Source: Arthrinium phaeospermum
Taxonomy: Eukaryota; Ascomycota; Sordariomycetes; Amphisphaeriales; Apiosporaceae
DNA length: 64,000 nucleotides
Direction: 5' to 3'
Assembly: GCA_006503535.1 (NCBI GenBank)
Contig: QYRS01000014.1
Coordinates: forward strand, 186,001-250,000
Below are positions 37,801 to 50,647 of the stretch, piece after piece. Positions within the stretch are counted from its first letter, which is position 1. Each line of letters begins with the position of its first letter. The position numbers and the translations under genes were made by a program. Below the pieces are notes generated by a model. It worked only from the letters and a program-made list of their open reading frames with translations. It did not search any database and was not told the origin of the DNA.

Positions 37801-40800
37801 TAAAATTAAATAATAAATAATAATATATATATATATATAAAAAAAAAAAAATAAATTATAAGTTTTAAAAAATATTTATCGTGAAAATTTATACTTATTT
37901 TTAAAAGTTTTCTTTAAAAATTTATATAAAATTAATATTTATATATATTAATTTTAAAAATTTTATTACTTAATACGAATAATTTCCGATAAATTTTAAA
38001 CTTATATAATATAAATAAATAATTCTTTTTTTAATAATTAAATATAATATTATCGCGAACTCTAAATTTATTTTAAACTTTATATTATAAAAAATAATAA
38101 ATAATTATAAATAAAAATTATAACGAAAAAAAGTTTAAAACTTATTATTTATTATTATTAAAAGCTTAATTTTTTTAATTTTATTATTTAAAATATTTAT
38201 TTATTTTAATATAAAATTATTATTAATTTATATTATTATTTATTTATTCCTTATTATTTATATTAATTATATATATATATTAAAAAAAAATTTAAATAAA
38301 TTATAAATTAAAAATTAATAAATATTTAAATCGATATATTTAACCGTTAATTATATCGAATTTAATAAAAATATTTATTAATATTTAATAAAAATTATTA
38401 AAATTTTATTTTATATAATAAAAAATAAAGGTATTAATAAAAACCGGTTTTAAAAAAATAAGTATTTTATTTTTATTTAAATAAATTTCTATTTTTTATA
38501 AATTATTAATATTATTATTTAATACTTTAATAATAAAAGCTCGGTAATAAATTAATAAGTTAAATAAAAAAATATAAAAATTAAAAACGAATATAAACTT
38601 TTAAATAATTTTAAAAATTAAAAAAGTTTTTTTATATATAAATTAATTTAATAATAACGTTATATAAAATATATTATAATTTTTTTATAAATATATTAAT
38701 TTTTCAGGTTTAAATAAAATTTAATTTTTATTAATAGAAATTTTATAAATAATCGATAAGGGCCTTTTTTAAATTTCGAACTAATATAAAATAAATATCT
38801 TTAAATCGAATTTTTAAAATAAACCCTGGGCGGGTATTAATAAAAATAAATAAAAAGAAAAATAATATAATTAAAATATATTATTTATTAAAATTAAAGT
38901 TTTTTTTTATAATTTAAAGCGTTATTTTAATTTATAATTTAAAATTTTTAATTATTATAAACCGATTTTAATATTATTAATAATCGAATTAAAACTTTTT
39001 AATTAATTAATAAAGAGCTTATTTAATTAATTAATAATATTAAAAAGTGGTTAATAATAATATATTATATTATTAATATAAGTTTTATTAATTTAAAAAT
39101 TAATAATATATAATATTATTTATTTATATATTAAATAAAATATATTTAAAACGTTATTAATAAATTATATTTAATTAACGCCTGCTTAGTATACTTATTA
39201 TAATCGCGCTTTTAATTTAAATATTAATAAATAAATTAAATAACTTCGCGTATTTAAATTTATTTAAAAGTTTATATATAATTCGCTTTTAAAATATTTT
39301 TATAAAAACTATATTATATTAATAAGGGAATATAAAAATAATATTATTAAAAATAAAATATAGTAGGTAATATAAAAAATTAAAATAAAGTATATACGTT
39401 TTTTATTAATTAATTATATATAAATTATTAATTTAATTTTTAAAATATAATATTTATAATAAAACGTATTATTTTTAATATTTTAAATATTTTAATAATA
39501 ATATTTAAACAGTTAAAGGTTTTTATTAAATAAGTTTTCGTTTTTTAAATTAGTTTTTAAAACGTTTTTAATATCGTATTTATAAAGTAAGTTAAAAACG
39601 AGCTATTTTCCTTTATTTAAAAAATCGCCTAGCTTATCTTTTAAATCGAATTTAAGAAATATAAATTTTTTTTTTAATTTAAATCGAAATTTATAAATCC
39701 TTTCTCTTTTTAATTTAAATCTCTATTTAAATCGATATAGTTTTAAATTATATTAAAAAACTAAATAAACGAATTAATAAAGTATATAAAAGCTAAATAT
39801 AATATAAAAAAATATAATAATAAATAATTATTTTAAATAATATAAATTTTAAATTTAATTATAAAATAATAAATATTAATTATAATAAATATTAAAATTA
39901 ATAAAGTTTTTAATATATAATTTAAAATATAAAAGTTAATAAAAAGAAATATCGAATTTAAATTATAAAAAACGAATTATTAAAAAGGTATATAAAATAA
40001 AAATATATATTAATTTCGTTTATAACTTTTTTAATATTTATTAAAAATAAATATTTTAAATTTAATAATTAATATTAATCTTATATATATTAAAGTTTTA
40101 AAATAATTATTATATTTTAAAGCGAGTAATAATTTAAACTTTTAACCTTTTTAATTTCTTTTTTTTTTTAAAAAATTATTATTTATATACTTTTAATTAT
40201 TTATTAAAAATCGTTTAAATTATATTAATATAATAATAATAATTTATAAAAGGTTTTATTAATAAATATTATAATTAATTTAAATAAATATATTATAAAA
40301 TTTAAATATAATTTTATTTTAATATTATTAATAATTTTAATATAAGTTATATTTTTATATATAAAGTTTTATTTACTTTATTAAATTATAATAAATTATA
40401 TTATTTATATTTATTTAAAATTAAACTTAATATAAATTACTTTAATTAATTATAAAAAACGTTAATTAAAAGTTTTTAAAAAATATCGTTTAATATATTA
40501 TATTAAAATATAATTAATAATTTATTTTAATAACTTATTAATAATTAAATATTTTATAATAATTAATTATAATAATAAATTAATAATTTATAATATATTA
40601 ATATATATATATTATATTTATTAACCTTTTATTTTAATTTTTATTTAAATAACTTATATATTAATTAATATTATAAAAGGTTATTTATTAATTCGGTTAT
40701 AGTTTTTAATTAATAATTATTTATTTATAATTAATATAAATAATATATATTTAATTTAATTAAATTATTTAAATTATAATATAATTATATTTAATTTTTA

Positions 40801-41257
40801 TAATATAATAATTAATATACCTTTTAATTTTTTATATATATTAATTTATATTTATTATATTTATTATAATAAATTAATTTAATTTTATTATATATTATAA
40901 TTAAATTCGAAATAATATATATATACTTTATATATTAATTAATTATAAATTATATTAATTTATTATATAAAATAATAAGAAATTTATAATTATTAATTTA
41001 AATATTTATATTAAATTAAATATTTTAAACCGCGTAAAAAACTTAAATTAATATTTAATAAAAAATATTTTCTTTTTTTAAATATTTAATATATTTTTAA
41101 TTTAATTTCTTTACAATTATAATAAATTAATTAAAATATAATTTATTTTAATATTTTTTTATTATTAACGCCGCGCTTTATAATAAATTTATAAAATATT
41201 TTAAGGTTTATATATTAATATTTTAAATTCTTTTAAATTTTATTTAATATATTTATA

Positions 41258-41383
41258 GTTATATTTTAAAACGTTTAATTTTTTAAAACGGTTATTTTAA
41301 AAAAATAATTTTTATTTTCGGTTATATTTTAAAAAGTTTACCCTTTTAAAACCGTTTTTTTAAAAAAATAGCCTTTATATTTA
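41258..41383. repeat. Tandem duplication, unit 63 bp, inside the RIPped block
   Basis: GTTATATTTTAAAA begins at 41258 and again at 41321, and each copy ends in a run of A after TTTTAAAAC. The copies differ mainly by transitions. Confidence 0.65.
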
Positions 41384-44300
41384 TATAAATTATAATAAAA
41401 TTAATATAAAGTAAATAATAAAAAATAATATTATATATTTTTATATATAAATAATATAAAAACGCTCGCTTTATTAAAATATATATATAATTTTTAATAT
41501 ATTATATAATTAAATTATTTAATATATTATTATAAATAAAAGGTATATTATATATTAAATAATTATAAATAGTTATATATAAAACGTTTTTTATATATTC
41601 GATTAATATTTTTATAATATATAATAATGGTTTTATTAAAAAAGTAATAAATATTTTAAAGAAATAATATTACTTTATTTTATAAATTTAAAAATTTAAA
41701 TTTTTATTTCCTTTATTATAATATAAACCGATTATATTAAATTTTAACGCGTATATTATTATAAATGATTATTTATTTATAAAATTTATTAATAACGTTT
41801 TATTTTTTTAATTTCGAAATAATTAATTTTATAATTAATTTTATTCGTTAATATTAGAAATTAATATATATACCTTTTATTCTATATTTTATAATTAAAT
41901 CTTTAATATTTAAAAAAAATTTATTATAAATAATTTAGAAATATTTTTAAGCGGTTTTTATAATAAAAGAATCGATATAAAAATATTAAAAAACTAGTTT
42001 ATAATATATTAATATTTCGGTTAATATTATAATATAAGGATAAAAATAATCTAAATAAAAAATTATATTAAAGTTTATAAAATATAATTATATTTTTATT
42101 TTTTAAACTTATAAAATATAAATATATTAAAAACTTTATATTTCTTTATTAATAAAATAAATATTAAAGAATTTAGTTATTTTTAATAATTTTAAAACGT
42201 TATTATTATTAATATTATTAAAAAGTATTTTATTTAAAAGGCTTTATAAAACGCGGGCGTTTTAAATAATTAAAGTTTTTTAATTATTAATTATATAAAT
42301 TATTTAATTAAAATTAACGAGTTAAAAGAGGGAATAATTATTAAAAAGGCTCGAAGTTAAAAAATTAATACTATATTAATTATTTTAAGCGGAAAGTTTA
42401 TTAATAATATAACTAGTTTTTTATTATTAATAAATTAATTTATTTTAATATTATTTATTATTTTTAATTTATTTTTTATAAATAAGGGTAAATTTATTTT
42501 AAATAGAATTAATTTATATAAAACGTTAAATTTTAAATTTATTATATTTTTTAAAGAATTTTTAAAAGAGATACGTAAATGAGAATTAATTAAAGCCGGA
42601 TTATAATTATAAACGAGGCGTTATAAAGTTTTTTATTTTATTAACGTTAAATTTAATAACGTTAAAAATAAATAATATAAAATAAAAGGTAAAATAAAGA
42701 ATAAAAAACATAAAACCTTTAAAAATTACTATATTAAAGAATTAATTATTAATAAGTTATTAATAGCTTTATATATTAATATAAGTAATTAATTATTTAA
42801 TTATAAAATTTAATTTAATATTATTTTTTAAATATAAATAGCCTTTAATATAAATTATAAACTATAAGTCGTTTAAAAAACGTAAAATAACTATTTATAA
42901 TTAATTTTTAATAAATTATATACTTTAAAACTTAATTATAACGATAACGTTATTACTTTTTAATATTCTTTTTATCTTTTATTTCTATATTATTTAAACT
43001 ATACGTTTTAATTTAATATTTAATTTATTAAATCCTTTTACTTTTTTAATTTAATATTATATTAATTTTTATATTATAAACCCTTTTTAACCTATTTATT
43101 AATATATTTATTAAAAATACTTAATATAATAATTATAAAACGGTTTCTTAAGTTATATAAATTAACGAGATAATTTTAAAATAATTTATTTTATTTTAAC
43201 TTTCGTAATTATATATTTAATATTAACCTTAAAGTATATAAATTTAAAATTACGTTCTTTTATAAAAAAAAAAGCGCCGCGGCATATTTATTTTTATATA
43301 TAAGGTATTTTTTTAAAGTAATTTTAATTACTTTAAATAATTAAATATATTTATTTATATAAAGTTAAATTATAAATTTATCGCTTATACCGATATTTAT
43401 AATAATAAGGTTATTTTTAATAAATATTTATAAAATTATAATTATTTTATTCTTTTAAAAATTATCGTTATTTTTTATATAAAAGTTTACCGCCGTAAAT
43501 TTTTTAAATAAATAATCGGTAATATTAAGCTATTTAATACGTTTAAAGGCGGTTATATTATTATTAATAAATTAAAATTAACTCTTTTAATTTATATAAG
43601 TTTTTTAAAGAAATAATAAAAATTATAATAAATAATAAAGATTTAAGGTTAGAATTTTTAAATATCGTTTTAATATATTTAAATTACTTTTATTTTAAAA
43701 AAGGCGTTAAAAATTTCTTATTATTTAATAATTATATAAAAGCTAAGGTATATAAAATTCAAAGTTAAAATATTAAGGTTATTTTTATAAATAAGGGTTA
43801 AGTTATTATATATATATATATTAATTTATTTTTATAATAATATATTAATAAAAAAAATTATATATAAGTTATTTAAGGATTTTAATAAATCCTTATATTA
43901 AAAGGTTATATTTAACGTTTTAAACTTAGGCGATAAGAAATTTTTCGCTTTTTATATTTTAAATAATAAAAATAATAATTTAATAAGTTATATATAAACG
44001 ATAATAAAAATAATAATTAATTTCGATAAAATTTTTAAATATAAAGGATATATTTAAATAAATAAGGCGAGTTATTAAGTAATTATTTTATAAATATATC
44101 GAATTAGTATTTAAATATATAAATTAATTTATATTAAAGTTTATATTAATTAGTAAATAAATTTAATAAATAATAATTATATTATTAATTTTAAAATTTA
44201 AAAAAATATTTAAAAAATGTTATAAAATATTATTTTTAATAGCGAATTTGTTATATTTAAACGTAATTTTAAATAAAAAAAATATAATATAGATTAAAGT

Positions 44301-47300
44301 AATAATATTAAACCGATTTTAATAAAAAAGAAAAAGCTTAATTAAAGTATTATTTTATTATTTAAACTTTTAAATAAAGTATTTAATAAAACGTTTAACC
44401 TAGCTTTAATAATATAAAAAAATAAAATATAACGATTATATTATTAATAATTTTATAACGATTTTTTATAAGGAAAATTATAAATATTTTAAGTTTTAAA
44501 AAAAAATAAATTAATTTATAATATATAAAGGTTAATTTAATTATATATTTTTAAAAAGTTTAATCGCGAAACGTAAATTTATTATAAAAGTAGTATTTTA
44601 AATAAAAAAGCTTAATTTAATAATAGGACTTTAGTTATTTTAATAAGCGTTATTATATATATAAAACGTATTTAATTTTATTAATGTTTTTAATAAAATA
44701 GTTTTTAACCTTTATTTGTTTTAAAAATTTTTAACGATTTAAACGCGTTATAAATTAATAAAATAAAGCGGCGTTTTTTTTAAATAAAATAAAAATGTTA
44801 TTTATATATATATTTTTAATTAATATTATATATAATGAATTAATCGAATTAAGGGTATAATCGTAAAATTTATATTTATTAAAAGAATTAATTAAAAAAA
44901 GTTAAATAATTAAATTTATTTTAATATATAATTTTAATTATTATTTAAAATAAAGCTATAAGAACGATATTAAGGATAAATTAATAATAGTAAAATAAAG
45001 TAATAGATTTCGTATTTAATTTATTAATATTAAAATCGAGTATTTTATAATTAAAATATTTAATAGCCGTTTTAATATATATATATTAATTTTTTTATTA
45101 ACGGTATAGATTTTTTTTTTAAACTCTTATATATTTTAATAACGGGCGTTAATATTAATAAATTATAAGATAATATTAATATTAAAACGTTAAATATATA
45201 TAGTTTAAATTTATTTTATATATTTTTAAAATTAATAAAAAAGGCTACTTTTAATATTATAATTTAAATAAATACTATTTATTAAAAATAGAAATAAACC
45301 TTTTATCGAAATATTTTAATATAATAGAAATAATATAATTATTAATATAGTATTTTATTTATTTTAAAGTATTAAGGTTAAAAATATATTAATATTTAAA
45401 CGAGTGTTTTATTTATAAGTTATATTATAATAAGCCCGTTAAAAGGTATAGTATAAATATGTAAATAAAGTTTTTATAATATTTAAATTAATAGAATCCG
45501 GTTTTAAATTAAAAACGAAGGTAAGCGAATTAAAAACTATAAACGAAAAGCTTAATAAGCTTAAAGAAATAGAAAAAACGAGGGGAGTAGGTTTAATAAA
45601 AAATAATATAATATTAATATCTTATAATTATTATTAAAATATTTATTTATAAAGTATTTTAAATTAATTAATATAAGTTATTTATTTTAAATAAAATTAA
45701 TATAAGTTATATTTATAAATTTAATTAATAAATTTAAACTTAAGTAAATAAAAAATAAGTTTATAAGCGTTAAAATATTAATATATTATAATATTAACGT
45801 ATTATAAGATTTAATAGTTAAATAAATAGTCGGTTATAAATAAATATATTAATAAAGTAATCTTTTATTTATAAAGATTTAAACTTTATAAATAGAATAT
45901 ATAAAAAGAAACGTATATAATTTTTTTAATAATTTAATACGAAATTAAAATCTTTATTTTATTTAATTTCTTTTTTTTTCTTTTTTTATTTTATATAAAA
46001 TTTAAATTATAATTACTTATTTATTTTATATTAAATATATTATAATTTAAGTTATTAAGCTAATAGTTTTTAATAGATTATAATAGTGTATTTATTAATA
46101 TATTTAAATTTTAATAGGTTTATAAGGTTTAATATTTAGGGTAGATTTTAAATTTTAAAAGCGATTTTATTTTAATTATTTATTTATTATTATATTACTC
46201 CGTTTTATATTAACCTTAATTAAAAGCATATTACTTTTACTTTTTTTTTAAATATTAATATATTTAGAGTTATTTATATATTTAATTTTTAATAATAATA
46301 ATTACTTTATTAAATTATCGTTTTATTACGCCTATTATTAATTTTATAACGTATAACCGTTATTAATTATTTATATAACTTAATATATTTATTATTAATA
46401 ATAACCTATTTAACCTTATTTATAAAATAATTTAATATTAATATTTATAAATATTTTAAAAGCGTTTAAATTATTATTAAATTATTTAATATAAGTTTTT
46501 AACGTTTATAAAATTAATAATCGCTATTTTATTTCGCTATTTTATTTTCCTTTTTTCTTTTTTAATTTTTATTATAGTTTTTATATTAGTAATAAATTTT
46601 AATAGCTATAATAATATTAAAAAGATATCGAAAAAACCTTATTTATTATTTTTTATAAATAATAAAGTTTTTAACGCGAGTAGCGACGAATCCGATCGCG
46701 ACGAATTTAACCACGATGGATTTAATTAAAACGAATAAAATTAATTTAATAAAGCTTTTTAAATTATTTAGGATTATTTTTATAGCTTATTTTTAATTAA
46801 CTTAACTTTAATATTTTATTTATATAATTAATATAATTATAAACGACTTTATAATAAGTTTAATAAATATAAAGGCTTATTTAATTATTTTTATAAGTTA
46901 TATAAAATTTAAAACGCTATTATAAACGACTTTATTTTAAAACTTATAATATTAATTATTTATAATAAATTTTAATAATATTTTTAAAATACTTTTTTCT
47001 ATAAATTAAAATAATATAAATTAATTACTTTAAGTATCGTTACTTTATTAATAAATTAAAGCTTTTAAAATAAAGCGCCTTTAAAATAAAACGTAAAAGT
47101 TTAAAAATATTATATTTAAACACTCGCTTAATGGTTAAATTTATTTTAAAAGCGAATTAAAAAGTTATTTTATTATTAAAATTATATATAATTAAAAGGA
47201 AAAGAATTTTATAAAGAAAATTAATAAATACTTTAAAGAATTATAAGGTTTTATATATTTATTATATTTAATATTAAATATATATCGCTTTTTTAATATA

Positions 47301-48020
47301 TTTATATATTATTAGTATCGTTATTATTATAATACCTCGTTATAATATTATTATATTTACCTAAGCGATTTAGTTAATTTTTAGCCCGGTAAATAAAAAC
47401 GAAAATAATAAACTAATTTTTATTTAATATTTAAATAAAAAGGAAGTTTTTTAATATAATAAATATTATATTAAAAAAGATTTAATCCTTTCCTTTATAT
47501 CTTTTTTTTATTTAATTAACGATATTTATTATTAAATTCGCCTTTACTAAATATTTATATTATTTTTAAAACGCTTATATTCTTTTTTAAAAATATTAAA
47601 AAATATTAAGAGGATATTAAATTAATTAAGGTTTTAAAAAAAGCGAACCTTTAAAAATATAAATTAAAAGTATAATATTTAAATAAATAAAGTAAGGTTA
47701 TTAAATAGGTATATAAAAATAATAACGGCGAAATTAAAGAGAAAAAGGTATTTAAATAATAAAAAAAGGAATTAAATAATTTTCTTTATTAATTTTTTAT
47801 AATAATAAAAAAGTTTATTAATTCTTATCGTTTTAAAAAATCTAAACGGATTTAATTTATTAATAATAATAATATAATGATTAAAATAAATACTTTAGGT
47901 ATATAAAGTATATTTTAAAATTTACGATTATTTTAAAATATAGTATACGTTTAAAAAAATAAATAATTTTTAAAATTATAATATATTTTTTAATTTTAAT
48001 AATAATAATTATAACCTTTA

Positions 48021-48097
48021 GTTTATATAGTTTAATGGGTAAGTAATCGGATATAAGGGTATATATCAAGTCGAAAGTTTAAATCCTTTTAAAGGCG
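48021..48097 (+). other. RIPped tRNA-like sequence, possible SINE head
   Basis: An A-box-like TAGTTTAATGG at 48028 and a B-box-like AGTTTAAATCC (GGTTCAAATCC with two RIP-type changes) are spaced as in a tRNA. The presumed acceptor strands (GTTTATA and TAAAGGC) pair at most positions if GU pairs are allowed. It is followed by a less RIPped tail that ends about 500 bp downstream in an 18-base A run. The anticodon cannot be assigned. Confidence 0.3.
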
Positions 48098-48579
48098 CCG
48101 TTTTTTAACCTCTATTATAATAAAAAGTAGGGTTTTTTATCATACTATATCGGTTTAATAAAAGCCGGCGGATCGATTCGGTTCGTAACTACAGTTAATA
48201 TATATTAATTAAACGTATTTATATTTATATAAAAAACTTATAAAAAATTAATTATATTATATAATATCGGGCTTAAACTTAAAACTTAATATATAGCGTT
48301 TAAATTTAAATCCGGCTGTTTAATTAATCGATTAAAAGCCCGTTGTAATTTATATTAAAATTTTATTTAAAATTATTATTTATATACTTTATAATAGGCT
48401 TAATACGGTTTTTTCGATATAGTTTTTAGCCGGTTAATAAGATACTTACTCTTTTAAACCCGTATTTATTTTATAAAACCTATTTATTAAAAACCGACCT
48501 AATTTAATTAATTGAATTATATAGCGGCCCACGTTATAAAAATCGGGTTATTTTATATTCGGGTAAAACCGCTATAGAT

Positions 48580-48597
48580 AAAAAAAAAAAAAAAAAA
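48580..48597 (+). repeat. A-run of 18, possible retroposon tail
   Basis: An uninterrupted poly(A) closes the less RIPped island that begins with the tRNA-like sequence. It could be the 3' tail of a SINE- or LINE-like insertion, or simple sequence. Confidence 0.4.
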
Positions 48598-49675
48598 GAA
48601 ATAATAATTATAATAATAAATAAGCGTTAAAAGCTCGAAAATTTAATATTACGTTTAAAAAATTAATTATTAATAAAATAAAAACTTTTATATATCGATT
48701 TAAAAATATTATATTAATTTATTTTATATAATAATTACTTATATAAAAAATTTATATATATAATATTAAGACTTATAAAATAACGATAATATAATAACGA
48801 TTACTTTAATAATAATTATATTAATAATAATAATAATTTATAATAATAGCGATTAAGGAATATAATTAATATTAATAATATATAGCGATTTAACGCGCGT
48901 AAAACGCTTAAGGAAAGCGCGAAAAACGAAAGGTATTTTAAAGAGTATAGAAAATACTTAAGGGGCGAACTATATAAATTTTAAACACTATTAAAGAGCT
49001 AATTCTATTAATTATAACGAGCCCTATAAAATTATTAAACGTAATAACGTTATAAGCGATTTTATAAATATTTTTTCAAAAAATATTATTAAACCGATAA
49101 ATAACCGGCTTTATTAATCGGTTACTTTTTAAATTATTAAAAAAACAAAAGAGATCGAAATAAGTTAAAAAAAGATAAAAAAAAAGCTCGAAAGGGTTAA
49201 TATATTAAAAAATAATCGGTAAGTAAAAAATTTAAAGTATATAATAAATAAAAAGGTTGATATTAAATACGATTTAATAAAAAAGTTATTATTTTTAAAG
49301 CTCGATAAAAATATTAATAATTTAACGATTTAAATTATATAATTAAAGTAAAAAAATATTAATTTAAAAATTAATTTAAAAAAAATAAAAGCTTAAAAAA
49401 ACGAAAGGTTAAAAAAGATTTTAACGAAAGGTTTATATATATAAAGGGTATTTAAAAAGTTTAAAGAAATATTATAAAGAGAAGGTTAAAAAGCGATAAA
49501 AGCGACTAGTAAAAAAGGTTAATAAAAGGGTTTAAATTAATTAAAATATATACGTTAATAAAAAAAGCTTAATTTAAATTTATATACATTATTATAATTA
49601 ATATATATATAATTATTAATAAAATTAATTAAAAATCTATTATTATTATAAAAACGAGGTTGTTTTAATGCCTAG

Positions 49676-49715
49676 TGGTTGTTAAGGGGTAACGGTGGCC
49701 TGATGTTTTACCTTA
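49676..49715 (-). repeat. Right terminal inverted repeat of the 25-kb AT-rich block
   Basis: This is the partner of the left repeat. In reverse complement it starts TAAGGTAAAACATCAGGCCA. Normal-composition DNA resumes immediately outside it. Confidence 0.85.
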
Positions 49716-50647
49716 CCGAACCCCCTTTCCATGTGCAACGTTTGGAACATCGTATATTTCAAACTTGGAACCGCGTCAAAAGTTCATATGTTCATGCTTG
49801 AGATCCCAAACGTACATGACCTTGATAAGCGTCAACGGCGGTGAAGTTGTGAACGACCAAACTTGGTTTGGTATCCAAGGTCCCCTGGGTGGATACGCGG
49901 GATATACACTATCGATGCCAAGCCGAGCAATAATTGGCTGTGTCCTGCCCACAAATCCAGGGCGAGATCAAACTCTATTGTCCCTGTGCCTGGTTCTCGG
50001 GGCATACGTTGCACTATCTCCACCCGCAGGGCAACGTGTAGACCGATGATCGCTGGCAGCTGGGCCGCCAGCCAGTCAATTCGCCCACGCCAGGCTCGCC
50101 ATTGCCTCTGCGGCCGGTCGTCAACCACGGGAACCTCGTCGGGGAAATTGCATGGCTTGGCGCGCATGTGGCACAGTTGATTGATTAGATTAGGAACCAG
50201 TTTTGGTCGCGTATCGGTTCGATTCGAACCCGGGTTGCTCCCCAGTCACGACAAACCTCTTATCGGCGGGGCCCCTCGACCTAGACGCAGTGTGTGGCGG
50301 GCCATTCCTTGCAGAATGTGACCCGTTCGTTCTTGGCGCTCCGGGGTCCGAAGGCTGGGTGGGACGGAGAACTCCGTCTTCGCCGAAGAACGGTGTGTTA
50401 GATTAGAAGAGATTAAGGGGATGGGATACTTACTCGTTCCTGAGGACCTGGGCGGTCGGAGAATATAAACTGCACGATGATACATGCCCTGCCGATCGGT
50501 CTCTCTCTTTCCTTTCGTCCCAGCCAGGCTCTTCTGACCTCTTCGCTCTTTTCTAGGTAGTCGAGCAAGATCGATCGGTCGATCTCTCTCGTTAAGCAGT
50601 CTTGCGTGCTCTGCCTCGCTCCACTGTCCCTCCTATCTCGCATCACC
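49716..50647. other. Intergenic region, promoter of the GMC gene
   Basis: No credible gene; short frames overlap on both strands. It holds a perfect 7-bp inverted repeat (ACCAAAC, 3-bp gap, GTTTGGT, near 49857) and the TATA element listed separately. Confidence 0.5.
50462..50470 (+). promoter_or_regulatory. TATA box of the GMC oxidoreductase gene
   Basis: AATATAAAC lies about 180 bp before the start codon, followed by a CT-rich stretch (TCTCTCTTTCCTTTCG) typical of fungal transcription starts. Confidence 0.5.

Larger units (their letters stand above)
24621..49715. mobile_element. 25.1-kb RIPped block bounded by inverted repeats
   Basis: The whole interval is almost pure A/T. CpA and TpG are nearly absent while CpG, GpC and runs of TA remain, as expected after heavy RIP. 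No open frame has a real codon pattern; those found are A/T-only chance frames. Inverted ends (24621-24660 and 49676-49715) coincide with both composition boundaries, so the block behaves as one inserted unit, perhaps with nested insertions. A clear target-site duplication was not found. Candidate identities are a very large TIR transposon, a cargo-carrying element, or a TIR transposon enlarged by later insertions; the coding content is erased too far to choose. Islands with slightly more G/C lie near 25910-26260, 46670-46740 and 48040-48570. Confidence 0.75.

Noticed and set aside
47881..48069. 62-codon minus-strand open frame in the AT-rich block
   Set aside because: Same A/T-only composition, and it overlaps the tRNA-like relic.
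24606..49720. TTAC-N7-A words at both edges of the 25-kb block, as seen at some Starship insertion sites
   Set aside because: The seven central bases differ between the edges, so it is not a direct repeat. No captain recombinase gene can be read.
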